From Odobenus rosmarus divergens (Eukaryota; Chordata; Mammalia; Carnivora; Odobenidae), in the NCBI RefSeq assembly GCF_000321225.1, contig NW_004451421.1, positions 4,771-68,770 on the forward strand: a stretch of DNA of 64,000 nucleotides, in the 5' to 3' direction. Both the position numbers and the translations under genes were made by a program. The number at the start of each line of letters is the position of its first letter. Positions within the stretch are counted from its first letter, which is position 1. Positions 38,401 to 52,600 of the stretch are shown piece by piece. The notes under the pieces are model-generated. The model was not told where the DNA came from and ran no database searches. It saw nothing but the letters and a program-made list of their open reading frames with translations.

Positions 38401-41400
38401 CATTTTCATGTATTATTATTCGTATGAATGATAAAAGACACCCTGGTCTTTAGATGCTTTGCATTTCATCATTATTAATAATTATTACTTAATACCATAC
38501 TTTATTTTTGAGGCTTATTTTTTTCCCAATTATTTCTTGGTTTTATTATTTTTTTATTTTTATTTTTTTTTATTTTAATAATTTTTTTTTATTGTTATGT
38601 TAACCACCATACATTACATCATTAGTTTTTGATGCAGTGTTCCATGATTCATTGTTTGTGCATAACACCCAGTGCTCCACGCAGAATGTGCCCTCTTTAA
38701 TACCCATCACCAGGCTAACCCATCCCCCGACCCCCCTCCCCTCTAGAACCCTCAGTTTGTTTTCAGAGTCCATCGTCTCTAATGGTTCGTCTCCCCCTCT
38801 GACTTACTCCCCTTCATTCTTCCCCTCCTGCTATCTTCTTCTTCTTCTTTTTTTTCTTAACATATATTGCATTATTTGTTTCAGAAGTACAGATCCGTGA
38901 TTCATCAGTCTTGTGCAATTCACAGTGCTCACCATAGCACATACCCTCCCCGATGTCTTATTTCTTGGTTTTAAAAGCACAAAGGTACCATGGCACATGT
39001 ATAGAGACTCAGAGAAGGAGAGAAAGTGATTCAACCCCAAGCAGCAGATGATAAAATTGAAAACAAAATCATGCTAATCTGCTTTAAAAAAGTAGTTTTA
39101 CTTAATTTGTTTCATTTGGTAAAATACAGTGCTGCCCACAATCATGTGGGAAAAAATAAAATTGAAATATAAATGAGTTCATTTCTAAACAGTTTGCTCA
39201 ACTGTAAAAATAAACTTCTTGATGTTTTTCTTCTTATTGTAGTGAGTTTATTTTCCTGGAAAGGCTATTATAAAGTAAAGGGAAAGATGAAATTCCTAGT
39301 GAGGCCAAAGATTCCCAAATCCTATATATTCTGTATTTATCTAAGTGATATGTACACACACTTTAAAATCAAATAGCTTTGCGGAAAAGACTTCTGATGA
39401 AACATGCCAGTCTCCTGTTCCACTCTTCTTTACCCTTTAGACCCATTCCTTAAAGGGAACCATGGTTTTAGATATATTAATGTTCTGTCATTATCTAATC
39501 TGTTAGTGTAAGGTATTATCTAGGATTTCCTGTTATGGTAGTCAAGGAGTTTACTTCTCTTACCATCTCTTTTCACTCTAAATTCCCCTCTCTCTCCTCA
39601 TAATACGGTTATATCATAATTTTTGGCCAATTACTAGTCAAAATTTACATTACTATGACAGTGTAATTGTTCACTGTGTAGGTCAAATGTACTAGATTAT
39701 ATTGCCTTTCTTATGCAACCTTTTGTTTTTCTTGAATTTGTAAATGCTTCTTTTTCATTTGCTTTGTTTTCTGTGTAAATTTACCTTTAATTCTTTTCCA
39801 TTGCTATGTGAAATCTGTTACATGACTATCAGTGTTACTTTCCAATTGCCCCTATCCACCTATTGGTCCCCTCCCTGGACCCATTTTTCTCTTGGAGATT
39901 GACCATTGAAATGGTTGTTTTTTCAATCCAGTTGCACAGTTGTCATCCTAGGATTGGTCTTCATCCCTCTTCTGTGTTAAATTCACTGTTTTCTGGGTCC
40001 TTTGCCTTTTGTTCTTTGTTACTTTGCTTTGCTAGAGCGTATCTAGTAGTTTTTAAGAAAGGATACATTGGATATGACTGTTAAAATCCTTTCAAGTCTG
40101 AAAGTCTTTGTTTACTTAAGCACTTGTTTTACTTGGCTGGAGATAGAATGCTAGGTTTAAAATTAGATTTTTGAAGGCAGTATTGCTTAGTTACCAGGTA
40201 CTTTTGAGAAGTCTGATGCCAATCTGCTCAACACATTGTTGGAAACATAAAAATCAGAAAACCTGTGAATCCTGCTGTCAAAAACCTTACATTTTAGAGG
40301 AGAAATAAGAAATGTACATAATCAATCTTAAACAGGAAAAAGTGTTGAGTCTCATCAAAGTGGTACACATAAGAGTGGTAAGGGAGTGAACGTACATTAA
40401 GCCAAAGAGATCAGGGCAGACACTATGAAGATAAATATTTCAGCTCTGTCTAAAAGATGAGTTTGTAGAAAAGGAGAGAGGGTCTTCTAGGTAGAAGGGA
40501 CAGTAAAGAGAGGGAAGTATAGAACAGGTACGGGGAATAGCTAAGAATTTGGGAGTTTGATGGAATGTAATTAGATGTAGGTTGAAAAGCTGAGTTTAGG
40601 TCAATTTTAAGAGATTTGAATGCCATGATGGTGATAATGGTGATTGTTATGACAATGATAGCAGCTAACATTTATTGAGCATTTATTATTTGTCAGTCAC
40701 TCTTCAAAATGCTTCAGATATATTGACTCATTTAATAGTCATAATTCTATGATATAAGGCTATTATTGTTCCCATTTTACACTTGAGAAAGCTGCAAGTT
40801 AAATAACTTGTCCTAAGTCACACAGCTAGAAAATGATAGAGCTATAATTTGAACGTACTCTGGCTCTATCTAGATCCTATATTTTTAGTTCTGTTATAGT
40901 GGACTTTCATCTGTAACCAGAGAGAGAGTCAGTAGTAAGTTTTCCTTTTTCTTTCTTTAAAAATCCAGGAGTGATGTCATCAAAGCTGTGTTTTCGGAAG
41001 GTTAAACTTACCTTCGTGTCTGGGCGGTATGTGAGGAGGGAAATGGAGGACAGTGCTATGCAGCCATCACTAACAAGAATGGATAGAAAGGATTCAGAAA
41101 GTGTATCTAAAGGGAACAGATCAGACTAAAGCTAACTCTGAAGTTAGTGTAAATATCACAGCAATATTTCATTCTGCAAATGGGCAAAACAGTGGGCAAA
41201 AAGGGAACCAAAATAGCAGACTTTTGCTCTTTTTGAAAATTTCAAATAATTCGTTGAGACATTAGCCATAATTGATATTTGTCCGCCTTGCTTAATTTGA
41301 AATTATTGTTATAATTTTAATTCTTAGAAAATTTTGTTATAATATTATGATAATAAAGTTTATATGTTGAACTAATGGAAATAGTTCCCTAGAAATAGAT

Positions 41401-44400
41401 TGTTCTGGTGTCGCCACATTTTACTTGTCTGTTACATGATTTCTAAGTCTTTGAATTAAGTTTAGACATGTTTTACATGTGAAATTAAGGTCTCTTAAAT
41501 GCTTTGCATTCTGGTTATTGCTGCCATGCGGATGCAGGCGCACATTCAGGGGAGTTCATATATGGCTTGGAAAGCTTTGTTTACAAGGACATCAAGCCTG
41601 GTGGGTATGCATGGTTCATTATATGTAGCTATATAAAAATTATATTCTTATCCACTTTTGAGCTTTTAATGGAGCCCATTTGATGATATGCCATTTTTTT
41701 TTAGAAAATATGGAAATGTAATTCATGTTTTTCTCTTTTACCATTATTTCTGTTTCCCAACCTTCTGTAGCCATTTGTTCATTCACTATAATATTTAGTG
41801 TCTTCTTGTGGAAAGCACTGTGCTGGATGCTGAATGTTCATGGGTGAAGCAAATATGATCTACTGCCCTTGTGAAGCTTACAGTTTGATATATAGATAAC
41901 TTTCAAATCTAGACTATCTTTTTTTTAAGATTTTTTTTTTTAATTTATTTGACGGAGAGAGACAGTGAGAGAGGGAACACAAGCAGGGGGAGTGGGAGAG
42001 GGAGAAGCAGGCTTCCTGCCTAGCAGGGAGCCCCATGCGGGGTTCGATCCCAGGACCCTGATATCATGACCTGAGCTGAAGGCAGTCGCTTAACCAACTG
42101 AGCCATCCAGGCACCCCACCTAGACTATCTTTCTGACTTTGGTTCTATAGTATAGTAGTTTCTCAATTAGTCAATTCCTCTCTATAGCAGTGGTTTTCAC
42201 ACTTGTAAAAAGCAGTGAAATGGAACCTTTTTTAGTGAGTGAGACTTTATTTAGAGCCTTGATAAGAAGTGTTCCTCTGGGGTTCTTCATATCCTTCCTG
42301 ATTTGCTTTATCTCTGTAGGAGCTCCAGAGGCACATGTAGACTATTGTCTTATACAGCATATTGAAATTTGAGGCTTCACAAAAGGCAGATTTGAAGGCT
42401 GACTGCTTTAGGATTTATAATAGGGTTTTTTTATATGGTAGGGAATTTAATACATACAAATACATTAAAATAATAATTCTGATATTATATAAAATAATTT
42501 GATGTATTTGATTATATTTTCTATAACTTTATAGGAGTTTATTATATTAACTTAGTCACCCTTAAAATTTGTTTTGATTAAGTGGCAAGTGGGGTCTGTA
42601 CTAGAAACGTAAACAATAAGCATTATGTTAGAATTCTTCTGCAACTAGAAGCTTCTTTAATATTTAGATTCATTTGACAAATGGAAGAAGAATTTGCATG
42701 GCAAATTTCACAGCAATGAGTGAAATTACCCTGAAAGGCATTTCTCTTTTAATAAAATCTGCCCCTTTAGCAAGTGTAACTGACTATGTTAATTTGTCTC
42801 ACAATTATTATTTAATATAAAAAATAGTCTGGAAATACTCATGGCTCAATGTTTAATTTTGTTATAATTAGACCAACTTTCTGCAGTCTGCCAGGGCAGT
42901 ATTTTCTGATATTCCTAGGAGTAATCTGCCTCCAAGGTACAAATGAATTCCAGTGGCCCATTCAAGTCATAACAAAAATCAGTGGGTAACACTGGTGGTA
43001 AAAACAAACACCCCCCCCAAAAAAAATCAAAACAGACAGTGGTCACTATAAAGGAAAACCTAATTAATTCAGAGTTTACTTCTTTAAAAACACTGCATTA
43101 ACCTGGATAAAAATCTGGGCCTAGAATTTGGTGATTCTGAAATGAGAACAGTTAATTTTGTTGATGATATCTTGATTCATTTGGCTAGGACTTAATGTAG
43201 ACTCATGATCATTTCATCTTTTTACTTTCTGAATGTGTATTCCTTCCTTATTTGATGTCATTTAAAAAATTTTTCCAGAGCATGTTTCTCAAAACGTCAA
43301 AACTATTTTCATAATAATACTAAAATAATATGTGATTTTTCACTGTGCCACCACTGGTGCTGCTGGTGCAAAAGCAATGTTGGGTAGAATTGTGGCTGCC
43401 TTAGCATGAATCAGGGCAGTGACACCAGACTTTACTGGCAGCCAGCCATTGCATTGTTCGCTACCGTGTACTCACAGTAAAAAATAAGATGAAACAAAAG
43501 AAAAAGAGCACCAATTTTACTTAAGAATGTTCTTGATGGAATAGGAAAAATTTAATTTTAATAAACTTAAGCTCTTGAGTATGTCTTTAATATTTTGTGT
43601 GACAAAGGAGGAAATAGGTATTAAGCACTTAAGTAGGATAATTGTCTCAAGGAAAAATACCTCTGCATAATTTGAATTGTCAGCTGAACTAGTTGCTTTT
43701 TTTTTTTTTTTCTCCTGGAAAACCATTTTACATGGAAGAGTGATTGACAGACTATTATTCAGATTTGGGTGTTTGGTAGATACTTCAACAAAACAACTTC
43801 AAGAAAAAACAACTGATGATGTTTGTTGCCAGTGATAAGATTTTTTAGCTTTTGAGCAAAAATTAGAATTTTGGAAAACTTTTATTTGCCACCTGGAGCT
43901 TGGCAGCTTCCTAGTGCTTAAAGACTTTTATGATGAGATTAGTGGTGATACAAATGTGATTTTTGATATTAAATAATGAAATCACTCAACATTGAGAAGA
44001 TCTGCATAATTCAATGAAGTGATATTTCCATATTACCAATGCATGATAAAAAATCAGGTATGTGTCAAAGGTCCTTAAAGTGTAAGGTAGGCCAGTTGAT
44101 TTTAATTCAGATGAAAAATTGTTGATAGAGTTTCAGATTCCAAAATGCAACTAACCTTTAAGAAATTACCACTTGTTGAGTTTAGGTGTAGTATCCATAA
44201 TTACATGAAAAGACCATGAGGATGTTCCTCCCTTTTTTATTACATATCTGTAGTTAGGTCAGATTTTCTTCATGTGCTTTAATCTAAACAACATTTCAAC
44301 AGACCAAAGGCAGAAGGAGATAGGTGAATCTAGCTGTCTTCTGCCAAGCCAGACATTAAAAATATTTGTAAGAATGTAAAACAATGCTACTCTTTTTACT

Positions 44401-47400
44401 TTTGGAAAATATGGTTATTTTCATAAATATGTGTTATCAGTGCTATCACATGTTTTTTATTTTACATAATGTTTTTTAAAATATGAATTAATAAATATTT
44501 TTAAAATTTCTCCATTTTGATTTCCAATATGGTAAATATCAATAATTGTAACCCACACTAATAAAAAACTTTTTAGGGTTCTCAAGTAAGTGTGTTAAAG
44601 GTGTCATGAGACCAAAATATTTGAGGACTAATTTAGAGAATGATACAGAATCATAAACTTAGTATTCATCAGGTTAAATAGAAACTTTCTCTAAAGAACT
44701 GTTTGGCAGTCAGATTTTGAAACTATTTTTAAAACATGGTACATGTAACATTGAGATCAAAGATGGAACAAGGGGCTAAAACAGTTGTGAAGCCAGAAAG
44801 ATAATAGAAGGTCAGGTAAGAAGAGTGAGTTATGGTACAATCTAAACCCAGGCAGCTGAACCTGTTTCTGAAAGCTGTTCTAGCCAACTGGGATGGTTTT
44901 CAGGGCTACTCTGGCTTTCTTGTTTCTTTTCAAGTGATATTTCTTTGAAAACTCAGTCTTTCTCTAAATGTTTAATTTATGAATGAAAAAGACCATCATT
45001 ATGGCAAGAAATACTGGTAATAGCAAAGTCCAGATTCTTTATGTATTTATTAAATATTTTCTTCTTGAAACTCAGGGTTTTATTCTTGAAATCCAGGATT
45101 TGGTTCTTAGTTTTTATAGTGGCAGGACAATTCGCTTTAAAATAACAAGGGAGAACAATTTTAAAATTTCAAGCCAAATTTTATGTGTATTCTATCAAAT
45201 ACTATGTATATAACATGAACTGAACTTATATATTTTATTATAATGTTCAGATGTGGATTTTTTGATTCATTTGAACAGATGCATATCATGTGCTTTGTGC
45301 CCAGATACTGGATAATTCTTGTCCTAATGAAGCCTCTTGCCTGGTGACAAGACAGTTGTACAAACATTTCAATTTCAGTATAATCACTGCTTAGTGGAAG
45401 TCTATATAAAGTGCAGAGGTAGATGGCCCTGGAGCTGCTTGAAATAGTTGAAGAAAGCTTCAGACAGGCCCTTGCAGACCTGAGATTTGGGAGCCTCCTA
45501 GGAATTTGCCTGGTGAAGAACTTCAGGGAAGGCAGCTGAAGTTCAGAGAATGATCTATAGAGAGAGAGAGAAGCCTTAGCCATTAGAAAGTTAGGCTTGT
45601 TGTGGAAATTATGGATAGTGTTTCTGAAGTGTCCAGTGCAAAGATGAGTAGAGGAGATAGAACAGTACAGGGAGTTAGGGGTTGGGTCATGAAAAGACCT
45701 TTGTGTCATGCAAATACTTTTTCATTTTATCTGCCAGGCTGCAGAGAGCCTTTAAAAGAATTTCAAGCAGGGGATTAACAGGCTGTGAATGGTATTTTAG
45801 AAGGTATCAGTCTGGTGGCACTACAGAAGGATATTTAGTAGGAGGTAGAGTGGAGACTGGAGGCAGGGGAAACCATACAGAGACCACCTGGTGTGCAGGC
45901 TAGAGATGACGTCTAGTAGGAAGTTAAATGTAAAGGTTTGTAACTTGGGTAAGATGGGTATTGTTTAATGCCAGGAAAGTGAGGTAGTGCCAAATAAAAG
46001 AGGATGAGGTTTTAAAGGAATTAATTATTAAGCCAATTTCCAGTACAGTTCAGGGTACATTTTTTGCCCTTTTGGTGTTCTTTGTATCCTTAACTCATTA
46101 AAGGATTTTGGGTGTGAGGTGTATCATCCAGAGGAAGTCATCTGTCAGCAGCCTGCCCATTCATTTCATTTGTGTTCCTGTGTCCCTACCATATACTTAC
46201 GAAAACCTTTCCCTGAAAGTTTTATATTGTCATTATTACATTTCCAATATTTTGATAACATTGAAATTAAAATTAAACTTTGTATTGTGAAAAGTCATAA
46301 ATATTATAAATATTTTGCATATGGATATTTTGCCCAACTTTTGTATAATTGTATTTGTCAAGTTATTTGCTAGATTAAAGGAGATTATTCTAAAGAAGGT
46401 TTGTGAATTTCTGTTTGTATTGAAATAGCAGAGGTCAGTTTAGAATAAAGTAAAGTGAATTGTACCAAAATTTGCTGTCAGGAAGAATTCTCTTGTTTTC
46501 TTTTCTGTCCTCTAGTCTGCTAACTTGAATTTTATCCTTTTCTCACTAAAATGCTTCCACTGAGAAGGACGTAAACGTAAAAAGCACAAAAAACATTTTA
46601 AGAAACCTTTTAAAGGTCTTGATCGCTCGAAAGGTAGGTAAAAGTAGTTTTTATGCCATGTGTTATTTATACACATCGCCACTTGATTTCTGTCCTCAAA
46701 GGTAAAATGAATGTTAGATACAATGTAACTTCAAAAATAAGCTTTAAGTTGGAAATGCATATTAAAATAAAATAAATCTAAAATAAAACAAGGACACCAG
46801 AATAGGCTGTCCTTTCTATTGAGTAGTGCCTTAGCTATCCTTTGGTCATTTGATTATGAAGTATGTGAGAATTTCAACTCTTGACCTTGTATTTTTCTAT
46901 TTTTTATAGATAAGCCAAAAGAAGCCAAAAAGGATACGTTTTTGGAAAAGTTGGCAACCCAAGTAATTAAAAATGTACAAGTAAAAATCACAGATATTCA
47001 CATTAAATATGAAGATGATGTAAGTAATTTCAATTTATTTAAGTTAGTAATTAAATGTGTATTTTATGATAATAGTATTGATTTGTCTAGATATGAGTTA
47101 CCTGTACTAGATTTTAAATCCAAGGTTGTTTTTTTATTGTTGTTGTTATTTTCTGATGAATACACTACCATGTCTTCTTTCCTGTGTTACACCTTTTTCG
47201 CCAGGCATTTATATATAAATGTAAAACTACCGTGTGTTCCTTTCTAAAGGTAATATGACAGATTTTCCAGTTGTCCTCTATTATTTATTTTGAATTTTAA
47301 TGCTATAAGATGTATACTATTATAACTTTAAGGAGCTATACTGACAAAAATATTAGTTCCAAGTGGTGATGGAAACAGTCAATTACAGTGGTAGTTGGTA

Positions 47401-49658
47401 GAGAGGGGACTAAACCCCAGGTCAGTAGACCTCTAGTCTCATTCTCTTTACATTCCTTCAGATTGGATTGAACATGCACAGCTTACATACATGTGCAAAA
47501 GTGTATTTAGAAACCACACTTCACTTATAACCAGGGTTTAATGTTAGTTGATTAAAAAACTGCTGATTAATTTTAGTTAAACTAAATATACATTGCTTTG
47601 TTTTAAAGTTTGAAAAAATATGTAAAATAACCTTGAAATTTTTCATTTACCTAAGATGATGGAAATATTATTCCATCTTTTCTAAAATTTGGATTTAATT
47701 AAAGCCATACTGACATACATAGAGTTTATTTTCTTTTCCTGATAAGTTCCTCATAGAACTTAAATTTCAGTGAGACACATTTGTAGTTTTTTAAGATATA
47801 CTATCTCCATCTTATATTGACTTTACCTTTTGGTTTTATGTAGTTATTAAGCTGAACTTTGTCAACAAATAAATGTCAAAAAACCTAACTCATCAATGCC
47901 CTGTTTAAACAAACTTAGCAAAATAAATCAACTCAACACATCATGGAAGTGAAAGAATTATTCTTAAAACTAATGGCATATTGATGAATGAGTACCTCAG
48001 TTTGAACTTAAACTAAGCTTTTTACTGAGCAAGTACAATTAGAAAGGTACATCATTTCTCTCTCTTTAATAAAAAAATACAGGGAGGCACAGGAATGGGC
48101 TAAGTACCTCAATTAAGTTGGTATCATTGACAAAATATATTAAAATAATCTAAAAGGAAAGAATTAAAAAGTGCAGAGGGATCTTTCTTGTATCATTCCT
48201 TTTTCAACGTGATTACCTTAATTATTGTATGTAGGATAATGAAAAATAGAGTTTAGGAAGTGGGGGGTGGGGAAAGTGTAATAATTTATCACGAAGATGT
48301 TCACTGAATGATAGTAATAGTTTGTGGGTAGTGCCTTAGCAAGTGAGGTTGTGTGTTAGTAAATTTCCTTCTGAAATAGGTGCAAGTTATCTTGAGCTAG
48401 TTGTCTATAGGTATAAAAAAGTTGAGTGTGAAAATAAAGGAGGATATCAAAAACTGAGCTCACAATGCTATTTGTGTTTTTTCAGGTATTCCAGAGCATG
48501 CATTTTTTCCTACATCTGACAAGGGTCTATGTGACTATGCTCTGGAGTCTATGTAACTATACTCTGGATGATTTAGAACATTATGTTTTTTCCCTCTCTC
48601 TTGAGTTTCCCTGGTTTCTGTCATGGTCCAAAAAAACTCTGTAAGACTTGGACATCCTTATGATGTCTAAAACAATGACATTGTACACATTGTGGTGCAG
48701 TGTAACCATGGTGTATCGATATAACTTATGAATTGAAGATCAGGAATAGAACAAAAGTTTTATAGGTTAAGAGACTGAGGATATTAAATGTTAAGAATCT
48801 TGGGCATTTCCTAACAAAGTATTTCTGAAAAGTTAAGGGTATTAAAGACTTAAATAAGAGTTCACATTTCTAAGTGTGAAAATTGTAAATGTTTGAAAAG
48901 TAATTTAGTTGCAGTGTTATCTGTGACATCTTGTTTTATTTATCTAGGAAGAACATCTTTAATGATAGACATAAAGAAAACTGTTTCTTTTTCTCTATTT
49001 AAACAAGAATCTAGTTAGTGAGAAAAGAGTTCACTTCATAAGAAAAGAGTTCCACTGGGAAAGTGTCATTTCAGTGTCCTGCCTACAAAATATGGATAAT
49101 CCTAGCCTTGTTATTCGCCTTTTCTCCTCTTTTTTTCCCCACAAATCCATTTGGGTTGTGTGACTTGTAAACTAATTGCCCTGTGTTGCCCATTGTACAG
49201 AGTGGAACATGGATTTTCTCTCACCATCAGTGTATTTTAATGTCACCTTTTCTTTTTTGCTAGGTCACTGATCCACAGCAGCCTCTTTCATTTGGTGTCA
49301 CACTGGGAGAACTTAGTCTGTTGGTAATGTTGGCCTTATTTACAATTTTTGTGAAACCTGTAAAATATTTCCAAGTCACAGGGTGAATTGCCTAAAATCA
49401 ACTATCGATACCAATAGCTATTTTATTTTTATGTACAATTTTTTTACAGTTTTTCTAGAAATTTAGAATTTATAGTGATGCTGTTATTACATTCTCTAAT
49501 TATTTTGATTTGTCTTGGAACTTAAGAAATATCAAAATACCAATATCAAATGTTTTTAAAGAATTAAAAGCTATAGGGAAAATAGGGAAAGGTAAATTTT
49601 TATAGATCATGTTCTCATTCTTGGTATAGGCAGATAGAATTTCCAAATAGCTTGTAAA

Positions 49659-49697
<39 letters not shown>

Positions 49698-52600
49698 ATT
49701 ACATTGAGATGTATATAAGGTCATTTATTTTGGTTATGTATTTTATTATGTAGTTTGGTTTTTCTCCTAAAGATGTTTAAGGATAGGTAGTGTGTACATT
49801 TAGGTTGGACATTTCCCCCTTTATTTTCTGTGGACAACTAAGTGGTAGGAAAAACATTTTGAAGTTAAGGACAGTGAACAGTAAATCATGCTGGGTATGT
49901 GTTTGTCTTAATGATAGTTATATAGAGAGGGCCTTAGTAGGCAAAGAAGAGGAAGAGAAATGAAAGAGAAGTGGAATTCCAGAGGAACAGAAAAAGGACA
50001 TGGTTACATAGAGGCCTTCAGAATATTTCCATACAGATAAGTAGAGATATCCATCAGATTGAAGACCGAAGAAGAAACATTGAAAAAAACAAAAACAAAA
50101 ACAAAAAAAACCCTGGAGAAACAAAGTTAAGGGAGTCAAGGAAGCTAGTGTTTATTATACTGTTTATCCTCTGCTTCTTTCCAAAATGAATTTTAAGGGG
50201 CTTTTGATAAAGAAATAATACAATAACAGAAACTAGAGATAGTTCCTCCAGAAAAACCAGACTAACAATATTAGTCATAAATGAGCACAATATTTTATGT
50301 TGAGCTTCTAGCCAACAAAATAAAAAATTACAAAATAGTTATGTACCTCTCATGGACTGATAGAGGCATCCTAGTGCATACAAACGATGTGTAGTTTCCT
50401 TAGTGTGTATTGTTGTTTGATTCTCTGTATCTTTTCTCAGACTCTTCATACTGTTTTCTTTGCCCTGTATTACTTTCTTCCCTTTGTCTCCCTGGTGATT
50501 CTATTCAGGTTTTAATTCTTATGTTAGATATTACCTTGTCTTTCTCATTCCTTTTTCACTTTCCTCTTAGAATTTATTATTCTTTCTTTTATGCTCCCCA
50601 TTATATTTTATTATAGCACCTGTAAAATATTATTATACTGGTTACCATGGTGATCTTCTGTCTAACCTTCATTCTTTCACTGATAAAATAGTACCTTTAT
50701 TTTAGAATTTTTGCGATGATTAAATGAGATAGTTTGTGTAAAGCATTTGGCACATGTGTGGCTCAGTTATTTCCTGCTTCAGCTACTACATTGACTATAA
50801 TAACAACAGTAACCCCAAACTTACCTCTTTCTGTATCCATATCATTCCTTTTTTACATCTTTCCGATTATAATCTAACTCTTCTATCTAGGGTAATCTTC
50901 CCACCTCTGATCTGGATCCCATCCTCTCCATGTCCTGGGAGCCTTTTTTCCTCCCTTTCTCTCTGCCTTTTTTCCTCCCTTCAGTCTTTCTTTCCATCAC
51001 TTTCCTTCTCTTTCCTACATCCTCAGCTCCCTTCCCTCCCACTTTTCCCTCCTCCCACTCCTTCCTGTAAGCTAAATTTAAACACATCCAAGTCTGTCTT
51101 TGACAACAAAATTAAAAAGGCCCTCCTGAACCTTCTCCCACTCTACCTAGGTCCCATCTAACTGCTGCCTTCTCTATCTTTTCTTTCTAACTGAACTTTG
51201 AGAGAATTCTCTGCCTTTACTATCTTTGTTTCCCCACCTCTGTTACTCTGCTTCTTCTCTGAAATTTTTCTTAAGTCCATTAGTAACGTCCTGGCTGCTC
51301 AATAAACTAATTTTAGTTTATGTGATTTGACATTGTTGATCATGCTGACTTTCTAGAAACATGGTCATGCTGTTATTTCCATATTCTTGTGGTTTTCTTT
51401 GCAATAATTATTTATTTGACTTTTTTTTAAAAGAATGTGGACCTTCACTATCTTATAGGCTAGCTCTCTTTTTATTCATACCCAGTTCCTTCCACACAGA
51501 CACAAAGTAGATCAGCAGTTATTTTCTGGACGAATGAACTCAGTTAAATTAGAACCTCCTCAATTCTATTTTCACTGTTTCATTGAGTTTGTCCTATAGA
51601 TATGTAAGGAAACAGCTCACAGTAGCCATGGTTAGCTAGATGTCTTTTCTTTTATCTAAGTTATTTTGTTACAGTTTATAAATATTAGAGTACTATTTTA
51701 TGATATATATACTTTGTTTCACAGTTATTTTTTTCTTTTAGACTGCAAATGAACACTGGACTCCATGCATATTAAATGAAGCAGAAAAAATTATATACAA
51801 GGTATTAGACTGGATTAAGAATTTCTTGTTATTTTTCTAGGTACAAACACTTAATGTAGTTTTTTGAAACCTTGATGGAGCCCAGTGTGCCACTGGAGTA
51901 TGAGTTAAAATTGTAAGGTCTGGTTTTGGCTCTGCTACTTACTATGTGACCTTCTGTAATCACTTACCTTTTCTGAGGTTTAGGTTCTTACCTAGCAAAA
52001 GATCAGATAAAATTAATATTTCCCAAATTGTATTTTATGGAGCATTAGGTAATTGAGATATTAGCTTTGTAGAAAAAATATTCTCTGGTCAAGATTACTG
52101 ACTAAAGTACTAAGCTGTACATAGTTAAACTGTGTGTTTCACTTTGTTTTAAACCACAGGACTTCACAGTACTTTAAATATGCTAATAAACATTGTGAAT
52201 TTTCAAGAGGGGTGTCTAGTATGTTCCTTTCCCCTCCTTGCTGTTTTAGAATCCCCTCCCCTCACCCCTCCTTCTAAACAGTCATTCATCTCCACTGGAG
52301 GAACCATGTCTTTCTTATTCAGCAAAACGTGTACAAGTCTGTTAAAGAGTAAATTCTCAGTTAATATTTGATAATTGAATGAATGAATCTCCTTGGAAAG
52401 AGTGGTGCTGGAAACACAGTTTACCAAATGCTACGATTAATAAAGTCTATGAATAACGTGTGTGTATTTTCCCCATTTTTGCTTTATTTTTTTCCTTAAA
52501 AATTCAAAATGACAATTGGATAATTCTAGGGTGAACATGAGAATAATCTTTTAATACTGATTCTTAATTTTCATGTGTTAGTTGCTTGACCTCTTTCATT

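Larger units (their letters stand above)
36665..41537 (+). other. VPS13C: VPS13C intron 5
   Basis: 4.9 kb. It begins with the U2 retropseudogene, then two minus SINEs (37105, 37335), a short SINE (38168), the truncated L1 (38546-38957), L2 (40215) and MIR (40655). Confidence 0.85.
41601..46567 (+). other. VPS13C: VPS13C intron 6
   Basis: 5.0 kb with L2 (41765), a minus SINE (41921), the hAT-Charlie remnant (43270-44630) and more L2 (45280). Confidence 0.85.

Noticed and set aside
45161..45709. A 182-codon minus-strand frame in intron 6
   Set aside because: It lies over L2-derived sequence and shows no recognisable protein family or splice context.
50754..51161. A 135-codon plus-strand frame in intron 9
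   Set aside because: Composition is that of a pyrimidine-rich tract (Ser/Leu/Pro runs), with no exon signals that fit VPS13C phase.
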